From NCBI GenBank assembly GCA_025936275.1, contig JAICTR010000126.1:1-7589 (forward strand): a stretch of 7,589 nt of DNA, read 5' to 3'. Origin of the DNA: Burkholderiales bacterium. GTDB lineage: Bacteria; Pseudomonadota; Gammaproteobacteria; Burkholderiales; Usitatibacteraceae. Shown here piece after piece: positions 1 through 6,106 of this stretch. Below the pieces are notes generated by a model. It did not search any database and was not told the DNA's origin. It was given only the letters and a program-made list of their open reading frames with translations. Each line of letters begins with the position of its first letter. Position 1 is the first letter of the stretch. The translations under genes and the position numbers were made by a program.

Positions 1-16
1 CGAGAGCACCGAGGGA

Positions 17-859
17 ATGGGCTACCTGGAGTCGATCCCGCGGCGCTTCGTGACGCTCTGGCTGCCGCTCGCAATCTTCCTCTTCGTGCTGCTCTTCCCG
101 TTCTACTGGATGCTGATGACCTCCATCAAGCCGAACGCGGAGCTGCTCTCGCGCGACCAGAACCCGTTCTGGGTGGTGGCGCCCACGCTCGAGCACTTCA
201 AGCACCTCATCTTCGAGACCGACTACCCGCAATGGATGTGGAACACCGTGGTCGTGTCGGTGGTCTCCACCTTCACCTCGCTCTTCGCGAGCGTCTTCGC
301 GGCCTACGCGATCGAGCGGCTGCGCTTCCGGGGCTCGCGGCAAGTGGGGCTCGGCATCTTCCTCGCGTACCTCGTGCCGCCCTCGATCCTCTTCATCCCG
401 CTCGCGGCGATCGTGGTGAAGCTCGGGCTCTTCGACACGCGCTGGGCGCTGATCCTCACCTATCCGACGTTCCTCATCCCGTTCTGCACCTGGCTGCTGA
501 TGGGCTACTTCCGCTCGATCCCCTTCGAGCTCGAGGAATGCGCCCTGATCGACGGGGCGACGCGCTGGCAGATCCTGCTGAAGATCGTGCTGCCGCTCGC
601 GGTGCCGGGGCTCATCTCCGCCGGCATCTTCGCCTTCACGCTCTCCTGGAACGAGTTCATCTACGCGCTCACGTTCGTCTCGTCCTCGGAAGTGAAGACG
701 GTGCCGATCGGGGTCGTGACCGAGCTCGTCGAAGGCGACGTCTACCATTGGGGACCGCTCATGGCGGGCGCGCTCCTCGGCTCCCTGCCGGTCGCGGTGA
801 TGTATTCGTTCTTCGTCGAGCACTACGTGTCGGGAATGACGGGGGCGGTGAAGGAATGA
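17..859 (+). CDS. Carbohydrate ABC transporter permease, MalG-type (CUT1 family)
   Basis: Inner-membrane permease subunit of a binding-protein-dependent sugar or sugar-acid importer. The 280-residue length is normal for the MalG group. About six hydrophobic segments are visible, near residues 13-33, 77-98, 110-134, 142-163, 196-220 and 246-268. The cytoplasmic EAA loop that docks on the ATPase is clear at about 173-199 (EECALIDGATRWQILLKIVL), with the conserved Gly at 180. ATG 17 leaves a 12-residue N-terminus before the first membrane segment, which suits the family. A weak GAGAG lies at bases 2-6, but the frame stays open to the window edge, so a slightly earlier start cannot be excluded. 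The partner permease, ATPase and binding protein should lie upstream, outside the window. The otn genes downstream suggest a C4 sugar acid or related compound as cargo. That is inference from context, since permease sequence alone does not give substrate. Confidence 0.93.
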   Translation: MGYLESIPRRFVTLWLPLAIFLFVLLFPFYWMLMTSIKPNAELLSRDQNPFWVVAPTLEHFKHLIFETDYPQWMWNTVVVSVVSTFTSLFASVFAAYAIERLRFRGSRQVGLGIFLAYLVPPSILFIPLAAIVVKLGLFDTRWALILTYPTFLIPFCTWLLMGYFRSIPFELEECALIDGATRWQILLKIVLPLAVPGLISAGIFAFTLSWNEFIYALTFVSSSEVKTVPIGVVTELVEGDVYHWGPLMAGALLGSLPVAVMYSFFVEHYVSGMTGAVKE

Positions 860-884
860 CGGCGCGGGCCTCGCGCCGGCAAAC

Positions 885-1526
885 GTGAACGGCGCCATCG
901 CGGCCGGCGCGGGCATCGTGGTCCTCGCCGCCCTGGCGGTCTCCGGCATCGCGCCCTACGATCGCGGCACGTGGGTGCTGGAAGTCGCGCCGGTGCTCGT
1001 CGCGTTCCCGATCCTCGCCGCCACGAGGCGGCGCTTTCCCTTGAGCGACCTGCTCTACGTCCTCATCGCGCTCCACGCGCTGGTGCTGATCCTCGGCGGG
1101 GCCTACACCTATGCGCGCGTTCCGCTCGGCGGCTGGCTGCAGGACTGGCTGCACCTCGCGCGCAATCCCTACGACCGACTCGGCCACTTCATGCAGGGAT
1201 TCGTTCCGGCGCTCGCGGCGCGCGAGATCCTGTTGCGCGGACGCTTCGTCGCGGGACGGCGCATGGCGGCGTTCCTCTCGATCTGCGTGGCGATGGCGGT
1301 GAGCGCGTGCTACGAGCTGCTGGAGTGGGCCGCCGCGCTCGCGCTCGGACAGGGGGCCGACGAGTTCCTCGGCACGCAGGGCGATCCCTGGGACACTCAA
1401 TGGGACATGTTCATGGCGCTGGCCGGGTCGCTGGTGGCGATGGTGGGATTCGCGCGGTTGCACGATGCACGCATGCGCCGACCCTCTCCCCGGCCCGCTC
1501 CCAAGGGAGAGGGAGGCGGGAAATGA
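885..1526 (+). CDS. YjdF-like DUF2238 inner-membrane protein
   Basis: A 213-residue polytopic membrane protein with about six hydrophobic segments, near 4-22, 31-46, 55-74, 104-117, 128-154 and 174-192. It carries the conserved blocks of the YjdF/DUF2238 family: YTYARVP (74-80), NPYDRLGHFMQGFVPAL (94-110), YELLEW (143-148) and FLGTQGDPWDTQWDM (161-175). The family has no established biochemical role that I know of. The start is GTG 885. The frame has a stop at 849-851 and no ATG before it, so GTG is the best choice although no strong Shine-Dalgarno precedes it. The gap to the permease is only 25 bp, and its stop overlaps the otnK start in an ATGA, so it sits within the operon. The last 15 residues are Pro/Gly/Lys-rich and are encoded by a palindromic repeat, so this tail is probably not part of the ancestral protein. 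A transport accessory role is possible but unproven. Confidence 0.85.
   Translation: MNGAIAAGAGIVVLAALAVSGIAPYDRGTWVLEVAPVLVAFPILAATRRRFPLSDLLYVLIALHALVLILGGAYTYARVPLGGWLQDWLHLARNPYDRLGHFMQGFVPALAAREILLRGRFVAGRRMAAFLSICVAMAVSACYELLEWAAALALGQGADEFLGTQGDPWDTQWDMFMALAGSLVAMVGFARLHDARMRRPSPRPAPKGEGGGK
1481..1513. repeat. 33-bp palindromic intergenic-type repeat, copy 1
   Basis: The arms CCCTCTCCC (1482-1490) and GGGAGAGGG (1505-1513) are exact reverse complements around a GC-rich centre. The unit matches the reverse complement of bases 3477-3509 at 31 of 33 positions, so the two copies are inverted relative to each other. This copy forms codons 199-210 of the DUF2238 gene, and its right arm runs into the otnK ribosome binding site (GGGAGG, 1511-1516, 6 bases before ATG 1523). 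Repeats of this type are common between genes in proteobacterial genomes. No associated transposase is present here. Confidence 0.85.
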
Positions 1527-2821
1527 GCTTGCTCCTAGGCTGCATCGCGGACGACTCCACCGGAGCGACCGACCTCGCCAACAACCTGGTGCGGGGGGGC
1601 ATGCGCGTCGTGCAGACCATCGGCGTGCCGGCGGCGCCGCTCGACGAGGACGTCGATGCCGTCGTGGTGGCGCTCAAGTCGCGCACCTGCGCGGCGAAGG
1701 AGGCGGTGGCGCAATCGCTCGCCGCGCTCGCGTGGTTGAGGAACGCCGGCGCGAAGCAGGTCTACTTCAAGTACTGCTCCACGTTCGATTCCACCCCGCG
1801 CGGCAACATCGGGCCGGTGACCGACGCGCTCATGGGCGCGTTGGGGACCGACTTCACCATCGCCTGTCCGGCCTTCCCCGAGAACAAGCGCCTGGTCTTC
1901 AAGGGCTACCTCTTCGTGGGAGACGTGCTGCTCAGCGAATCGGGCATGCGCAACCATCCGATCACGCCGATGACCGACGCGAACCTGGTGCGCGTGCTGC
2001 AGGCGCAGACCTCGCGCAAGGTGGGGCTCATCGATTACACCGTCGTGGACGCGGGTCCCTCGGCGATCGCGCGGCGCATCGCGGACCTGCGCGCCGATCG
2101 GGTGGGAATCGCGATCGTCGATGCGATCTCCGACGGCGACCTCGCGCGCCTCGGGCCTGCGCTGCGCGACATGCCGCTCGTCACCGCGGGCTCCGGTGTC
2201 GCGATCGCGCTGCCCGCGAACTTCGGCATCGAGCCCACGCCGCGGGCCTCGCACCTTCCGCCGGCGAGCGGCGGCGCGGCGATCGTCTCCGGAAGCTGCT
2301 CCACGGCGACGCGCGGCCAGGTGAGCGAGTTCGTGCGCACCGGTGGCGCCGCATTCCCGCTCGATCCGCTGGCGCTCGCGGAACGGCGCGATCCGGTGCG
2401 CGTGGCGCTCGACTGGGCGCGCGAGCGCCTGCGCGAAGGTCCCGTGCTCATCTACACCACCGCCGTGCCCGAGGCGGTGAGCGAAGTGCAGTCGCGCCTG
2501 GGCGTGCAGGAGGCGGGCGACATCGTCGAGCGGGCGCTGGCGCGCGTGGCGCGCGGGCTGGTGGAGATGGGCGTGCGGCGCATGGTGGTCGCCGGCGGCG
2601 AGACGTCGGGGGCGGCGCTGCGCGAGCTCGGCATCGAGCGGCTGCGCATCGGCCCGCAGATCGATCCGGGCGTGCCATGGTGCAGCGCCTTTTCGCCGAT
2701 CGCGCAGGGCGTGCTGCACCTCGCGCTCAAATCCGGAAACTTCGGCGCGCCGGATTTCTTCGCCAAGGCGTTCTCGCTCCTGCGCGCCGAGGCGGGCGGC
2801 GCCGGCTCGCGGCATGGATGA
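1523..2821 (+). CDS. otnK: 3-oxo-tetronate kinase OtnK (four-carbon acid sugar kinase family)
   Basis: Cytoplasmic kinase of 432 residues, normal for the two-domain four-carbon acid sugar kinase family (formerly DUF1537). The known role of OtnK is ATP-dependent phosphorylation of 3-oxo-tetronate at O4, feeding OtnC. The N-terminal substrate domain shows ADDSTGATD (9-17), KYCSTFDSTPRGNIGP (83-98) and ACPAFPENKR (114-123). The C-terminal nucleotide domain starts near residue 250 with SGSCSTATRGQ (256-266) and carries VVAGGETSG (355-363) and ALKSGNFG (402-409). ATG 1523 overlaps the preceding stop (ATGA) and has a strong GGGAGG six bases upstream. The reading frame continues open upstream, but that part is a shadow of the DUF2238 gene. 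The paralogue DtnK (D-threonate kinase) is in the same family. The otnC and otnI neighbours and the absence of a PdxA2-type dehydrogenase favour OtnK. Confidence 0.92.
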   Translation: MSLLLGCIADDSTGATDLANNLVRGGMRVVQTIGVPAAPLDEDVDAVVVALKSRTCAAKEAVAQSLAALAWLRNAGAKQVYFKYCSTFDSTPRGNIGPVTDALMGALGTDFTIACPAFPENKRLVFKGYLFVGDVLLSESGMRNHPITPMTDANLVRVLQAQTSRKVGLIDYTVVDAGPSAIARRIADLRADRVGIAIVDAISDGDLARLGPALRDMPLVTAGSGVAIALPANFGIEPTPRASHLPPASGGAAIVSGSCSTATRGQVSEFVRTGGAAFPLDPLALAERRDPVRVALDWARERLREGPVLIYTTAVPEAVSEVQSRLGVQEAGDIVERALARVARGLVEMGVRRMVVAGGETSGAALRELGIERLRIGPQIDPGVPWCSAFSPIAQGVLHLALKSGNFGAPDFFAKAFSLLRAEAGGAGSRHG

Positions 2822-3470
2822 GCGGCGGCTGCGCGAGGAGCTCTGCGGCGTCGGGGCGAGCCTCTTCGCGCGTGGCTACGTGCACGGCACGGCGGGCAAC
2901 ATCAGCGCGCGCCTGCACGACGGCTTCCTCGTCACGCCGACCGATGCCTGCCTGGGCTTCCTCGAGCCCGCGCGGCTCGCGAAGATCGACGCCGAGGGGC
3001 GCCATCTCGGCGGCGACCGGCCGAGCAAGACGCTCGCCTTGCATCGGCGCATCTACGCCGCCGATGCGTCCGCCGCGTGCGTGATCCACACCCATTCCAC
3101 CCACGCGGTCGCGCTCTCGCTCGCCGGCGCGTGGAACGATGACGAGCTGGTGCCGCCGATCACGCCGTACTTCGTGATGAAAGTGGGCCATGTGCCGCGC
3201 ATTCCCTACCATCGCCCGGGCGATCCGCGCGTCGCCGATCTCGTTGCCGGGCGCATCGAGGCGGCGGCGCGGCGCGGCGTCCCGATCCGCGCGGTGATGA
3301 TCGATCGCCTCGGCCCGAACGTGTGGCACGAGACGCCCGCCGCGGCGATGGCGGTCCTCGAGGAGCTGGAGGAGACGGCGCGCGCATGGCTCCTCCCGGG
3401 CCGCGCCGTCGCGCCGCTCGACGAGAACGCGATCGAGGAGTTGCGCCGCGCGTTCGGCGCGCGATGGTAA
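2814..3470 (+). CDS. otnC: Class II aldolase-fold protein, probable 3-oxo-tetronate 4-phosphate decarboxylase OtnC (divergent active site)
   Basis: 218 residues, full length for the AraD/FucA/YgbL fold. OtnC is known to decarboxylate 3-oxo-tetronate 4-phosphate to dihydroxyacetone phosphate and CO2 with a divalent metal. Visible motifs are GTAGNISAR (25-33), TPTDACLG (41-48), the metal pair in HTHSTH (His92, His94) and PYFVMKVGHVP (118-128). Two canonical positions are altered: the catalytic Glu that follows the PSK/PSS motif is Thr73 (PSKTLALH, 70-77), and the third metal His of the usual NHGPVV block appears as Leu166 in DRLGPNVWH (164-172). His172 lies nearby. ATG 2814 overlaps the otnK stop by 8 bases and has no clear Shine-Dalgarno, so translation is probably coupled. 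Family and context support OtnC. Unchanged chemistry is less certain because of the substitutions. Confidence 0.84.
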   Translation: MDERRLREELCGVGASLFARGYVHGTAGNISARLHDGFLVTPTDACLGFLEPARLAKIDAEGRHLGGDRPSKTLALHRRIYAADASAACVIHTHSTHAVALSLAGAWNDDELVPPITPYFVMKVGHVPRIPYHRPGDPRVADLVAGRIEAAARRGVPIRAVMIDRLGPNVWHETPAAAMAVLEELEETARAWLLPGRAVAPLDENAIEELRRAFGARW

Positions 3471-3476
3471 GGATCT

Positions 3477-3509
3477 CCCTCTCCCTTGGGAGAGGGCCCG
3501 GGAGAGGGT
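3477..3509. repeat. 33-bp palindromic intergenic-type repeat, copy 2 (inverted relative to copy 1)
   Basis: CCCTCTCCC (3477-3485) is followed by two identical complementary arms, GGGAGAGGG at 3488-3496 and GGGAGAGGG at 3500-3508. In the mRNA the first arm can pair with either. The second arm is the only Shine-Dalgarno of otnI, next to ATG 3511. The element fills nearly the whole otnC-otnI gap. It is the reverse complement of bases 1481-1513 with two mismatches. Confidence 0.88.
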
Positions 3510-3510
3510 G

Positions 3511-4281
3511 ATGCCGAAATTCGCCGCGAACCTGAGCATGATGTACACGGAGCATCCGTTCCTCGAGCGCTTCGGCGCCGCGGCGCGCGACGGCTTCCGC
3601 GGCGTGGAATTCCTCTTCCCGTATGCGCACGATGCGCGCGAGCTGCGCGCGCTCCTCGATGCGCACGGCCTCGCGCAGGCGCTTTTCAACGCGCCGCCGG
3701 GCGACTGGGAGCGCGGCGAGCGCGGCCTCGCCTCGATCCCGGGCCGCGAGGAGGAATTCCGGCGCTCGGTGGGAACGGCGCTCGAATACGCGCGCGTCCT
3801 CGGCAACCGCTGCGTGCACGTGATGGCGGGGCTCATCGCGCCGGATGCGGATCGTGCACGGCATCGCGCCGTGTATGTGGGCAACCTCGCCTGGGCGGCG
3901 CGCGAGGCGCGGCCCCTCGGCATCACCATCGTGATCGAGCCCATCAACACGCGCGACATCCCGGGCTTCTTCCTCAATCGCCAGGACGAGGCCCACGCCG
4001 TGTGCCGCGAGGCGGCCGAGCCGAACCTGAAGGTGCAGATGGACCTCTACCACTGCCAGATCGTCGAGGGCGACCTCGCGGTGAAGCTCCGGCGCTACGT
4101 GAACGACGTCGCGCACATCCAGATCGCCGGCGTACCGGAGCGCCACGAGCCGGACCTGGGCGAGGTGAATTACCCGTATCTCTTCGCGCTCCTCGACCAG
4201 CTCGGCTACGAAGGCTGGGTGGGCTGCGAGTACCGCCCGACGGCGGGGACGAGCGAGGGGCTGGGGTGGATGAAGCGCTGA
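3511..4281 (+). CDS. otnI: 2-oxo-tetronate isomerase OtnI (hydroxypyruvate isomerase family)
   Basis: 256-residue xylose-isomerase-like TIM barrel, the normal length for Hyi/OtnI. OtnI interconverts 2-oxo-tetronate and 3-oxo-tetronate, supplying the OtnK substrate. Visible family marks are FAANLSMMY (4-12), GVEFLFPY (31-38), HVMAG (103-107), VIEPINTRDIPGFFL (141-155), QMDLYHCQ (176-183), HIQIAGVPERHEP (202-214) and GCEYRP (238-243). Likely metal or catalytic residues are Glu143, Asp178, Gln204 and Glu240. Hydroxypyruvate isomerase (Hyi of glyoxylate metabolism) is the alternative, and sequence alone separates the two poorly. Adjacent otnK and otnC decide for OtnI. ATG 3511 is preferred over GTG 3508 because the GGAGAG at 3501-3506 then has more room. 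That binding site lies inside the repeat. The stop at 4279-4281 lies in the left arm of the 4278-4308 palindrome. Confidence 0.9.
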   Translation: MPKFAANLSMMYTEHPFLERFGAAARDGFRGVEFLFPYAHDARELRALLDAHGLAQALFNAPPGDWERGERGLASIPGREEEFRRSVGTALEYARVLGNRCVHVMAGLIAPDADRARHRAVYVGNLAWAAREARPLGITIVIEPINTRDIPGFFLNRQDEAHAVCREAAEPNLKVQMDLYHCQIVEGDLAVKLRRYVNDVAHIQIAGVPERHEPDLGEVNYPYLFALLDQLGYEGWVGCEYRPTAGTSEGLGWMKR

Positions 4282-4308
4282 AAATCGGGGTCTGACCCGG
4301 ATTTTCAG
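4278..4308. terminator. 31-bp palindrome between convergent genes, possible bidirectional terminator
   Basis: The left arm (4278-4292, CTGAAAATCGGGGTC) and right arm (4294-4308, GACCCGGATTTTCAG) are complementary at 14 of 15 positions around a single T. The A/T-rich outer and G/C-rich inner arms would give a strong hairpin on either strand, with U-rich 3' sides. The TGA stops of otnI (4279-4281) and of the minus-strand 2-hydroxyacid dehydrogenase (4305-4307) are both inside the arms. The GGGGTC/GACCC core resembles a dispersed palindrome family I recall from proteobacteria, so it may be a repeat used as a terminator. No classical T-run follows the hairpin. Confidence 0.7.
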
Positions 4309-5243
4309 TTATATGGCGTGAGGAGCGGCTTGCCCGCGAAGAAGGCGGCGAGGTTGTCGACCACGAGCTGGCCCATGGCGCGGCGGGTGGGATGGGTGGC
4401 GCTGCCGACGTGCGGCTGCAGCACGACGTTCTCAAGCGTGAAGAACGCCGGATCGATGCGCGGCTCGTGGTCGTAGACGTCGAGTCCCGCGCCGCCGAGC
4501 TTGCCCTCGCGCAGCAGCTCGATCATCGCGCGCTCGTCCACCACCGAGCCGCGCGAGATGTTCACGAACACGCCCTCGGGGCCCAGCGCCTCGAGCACCG
4601 CGCGGCTCACGAGCCCGCGCGTCGGCTCGCCGCCGGGGCAGGCGGCGACGAGGAAATCGCATTCGCGCGCGAGGCTCACCGCGTTCGCGTGGTACGGCCA
4701 CGAGACATCCGCCTTGCGGTGCGGTCCCTGGTAGGCGAGCTTCAGGTTGAAGGCCTCGGCGCGCTTCGCGATCGCGCGTCCGATGCGGCCCAGGCCCACG
4801 ATGCCCAGCGTCTTGCCCTGGATCGTGCCGGTGAGCGGGAACACCTTGTCCGCCCATTTGCCGTCGCGCACGTAGCGGTCGCCCTGGGGAACGCGGCGCA
4901 CGGCGGCGAGCAGGAGCGCGATGGCGAGGTCGGCGACATCGTCGGTGAGCACGTCCGGCGTATTGGTCACCTTGATGCCGCGCGCGCTCGCCGCCGCGAC
5001 GTCGACCGAATCCACGCCGACGCCGAAGTGCGAGACGATCTTCAGCTTCGGCAGCATCGCCATCGTCGCCGCATCCATGCCGCGGAAGGCGGTGCTCGCC
5101 GCCGCCGTGATGCGATCGGCCAGCGAGGCGATGAACGCATCGCGGTCCGCCGCCTTCGAGACATGGTGCACGGCGAACGCGGCCTCCAGCGCCTCCATCG
5201 TCGGCCCGTACATCGGGCCCATCAGCAGGACTTCCGGCTTCAT
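4305..5243 (-). CDS. NAD(P)-dependent D-2-hydroxyacid dehydrogenase (GHPR/HPPR-like)
   Basis: 312 residues, full length for the D-isomer-specific 2-hydroxyacid dehydrogenase family, which oxidises (R)-2-hydroxyacids or reduces 2-oxoacids in the cytoplasm. Seen: the substrate-loop block HFGVGVDSVD (72-81), TPDVLTDDVADLA (95-107), the Rossmann loop GLGRIG (150-155), and the catalytic triad Arg231 (NISRG), Glu260 (HEP) and His278 (LQPHVGSAT). After the second Rossmann strand the sequence is GPHRK (173-177), basic and without the acidic residue typical of NAD preference. This suggests NADP(H), as in hydroxyphenylpyruvate or glyoxylate/hydroxypyruvate reductases. The start overlaps the stop of the preceding FAH gene (ATGA at 5240-5243) with no strong Shine-Dalgarno, implying coupling. 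Its substrate here is unknown. Candidates are glyoxylate, hydroxypyruvate or a C4 aldonate. Confidence 0.9.
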   Translation of the reverse strand: MKPEVLLMGPMYGPTMEALEAAFAVHHVSKAADRDAFIASLADRITAAASTAFRGMDAATMAMLPKLKIVSHFGVGVDSVDVAAASARGIKVTNTPDVLTDDVADLAIALLLAAVRRVPQGDRYVRDGKWADKVFPLTGTIQGKTLGIVGLGRIGRAIAKRAEAFNLKLAYQGPHRKADVSWPYHANAVSLARECDFLVAACPGGEPTRGLVSRAVLEALGPEGVFVNISRGSVVDERAMIELLREGKLGGAGLDVYDHEPRIDPAFFTLENVVLQPHVGSATHPTRRAMGQLVVDNLAAFFAGKPLLTPYN

Positions 5244-6091
5244 TTGGCGAAGGCCACGATCTTCTGCCGCTGCTCGCCCAGGCCCTGGATGCCGAGCGTC
5301 ACCACGTCGCCCGGCTTCAGCCACTGCGACACGGGCTTCATGCCCATCGCCACGCCCGGCGGCGTGCCGGTGGTGATGATGTCGCCGGGGAGGAGCGTCA
5401 TGAACTGGCTCACGTAGGAGACCAGGTTCGCGGAGCCGAAGATCATGGTTCGGGTGTTGCCGCGCTGGCGCTTCTCGCCGTTCACGTCGAGCCACATGTC
5501 GAGCGACTGCGGATCGGTGATCTCGTCGGTCGTCACCAGCCACGGTCCCACCGGGCCGAAGGTGTCGCAACCCTTGCCCCGGTCCCACTGGCTGCCGCGC
5601 TCCAGCTGGAAGTCGCGCTCGGAGACGTCGTTCACCACGCAGTAGCCGGCGACGTAGTCGAGCGCCCTGGATTCCGGCACGTACTGCGCCCGGGTCCCGA
5701 TCACGATGCCGAGCTCCACCTCGTAGTCGAGCTTGGTCGAGCCCTTCGGCTGCACCACGTCGTCGTTGGGGCCGGCGAGGCACGTGGTCGCCTTCATGAA
5801 GAGGATCGGCTCCTTGGGGATCGGCATCCCCGATTCCCGCGCGTGGTCGCTGTAGTTCAAGCCGATCGCGACGAACTTGCTGATGCCCGCATAGGGCACG
5901 CCCAGGCGCGGGTTGCCGCGCACGATGGGCAGCGTCTCCGGCTTCACGCGCGCGAGCCGCGCGAGGTTGCGCGGTGCCAGCATGGCGTCGTCGATCTGCG
6001 TGATGACCTTGGAGAGGTCGCGGATGTTGCCGTCCTTGTCGGCGAGGCCCGGCTTCTCGCGGCCGGGGGGACCGTAGCGCAGCAGTCGCAT
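5240..6091 (-). CDS. Fumarylacetoacetate hydrolase-family protein, probable 2,4-diketo-3-deoxy-sugar-acid hydrolase
   Basis: 283 residues, the usual size of bacterial FAH-domain hydrolases. A short N-terminal region (about 1-65) precedes the FAH domain. GLNYSDHARE (77-86) carries the likely catalytic His83. The metal ligands are probably Glu124 and Glu126 (DYEVELG, 122-128) and Asp155 (VNDVSERD, 153-160). QWDRGKGCDTFGPVGPW (168-184), TTGTPPGV (240-247) and KPGD (259-262) are further conserved blocks. The family cleaves C-C bonds of beta-diketo acids. Next to a BDH2-like dehydrogenase the best fit is 2,4-didehydro-3-deoxy-L-rhamnonate or -fuconate hydrolase (EC 3.7.1.26 type), giving pyruvate plus a 2-hydroxyacid. 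Acylpyruvase or a related hydrolase remains possible. ATG 6091 has a good GGAGA six bases upstream (6098-6102 on the + strand). The reading frame extends further upstream only through repeat DNA and the dehydrogenase gene, so the longer frame was rejected. Confidence 0.9.
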   Translation of the reverse strand: MRLLRYGPPGREKPGLADKDGNIRDLSKVITQIDDAMLAPRNLARLARVKPETLPIVRGNPRLGVPYAGISKFVAIGLNYSDHARESGMPIPKEPILFMKATTCLAGPNDDVVQPKGSTKLDYEVELGIVIGTRAQYVPESRALDYVAGYCVVNDVSERDFQLERGSQWDRGKGCDTFGPVGPWLVTTDEITDPQSLDMWLDVNGEKRQRGNTRTMIFGSANLVSYVSQFMTLLPGDIITTGTPPGVAMGMKPVSQWLKPGDVVTLGIQGLGEQRQKIVAFAK

Positions 6092-6106
6092 CGATGGTCT
6101 CCGATA

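Noticed and set aside
856..888. ATG at 856 overlapping the permease stop as a start for the next gene
   Set aside because: It meets a stop after ten codons. The DUF2238 frame is the other one, starting at GTG 885.
1535..2815. A 426-codon minus-strand reading frame opposite otnK
   Set aside because: Arg/His/Ala-rich translation without any family motif. It is the antisense shadow expected in GC-rich DNA with GC-ending codons.
1465..3084. A 539-codon + strand frame overlapping otnK and otnC
   Set aside because: Out of frame with otnK, very rich in Arg, Ala and Gly, and no recognisable domain.
1481..3509. The pair of 33-bp repeats as a CRISPR array or insertion-sequence ends
   Set aside because: Only two copies, in inverted orientation about 2 kb apart, with no spacers, no transposase gene between them and no visible target duplication.
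2727..4146. Long minus-strand frames opposite otnC and otnI (416 and 328 codons)
   Set aside because: They span several real genes and two repeats, have low-complexity basic composition, and conflict with clear OtnC and OtnI motifs on the + strand.
4392..5417. A 341-codon + strand frame opposite the D-2-hydroxyacid dehydrogenase
   Set aside because: The opposite strand carries the complete catalytic Arg/Glu/His set and Rossmann motif. This frame shows no family motif.
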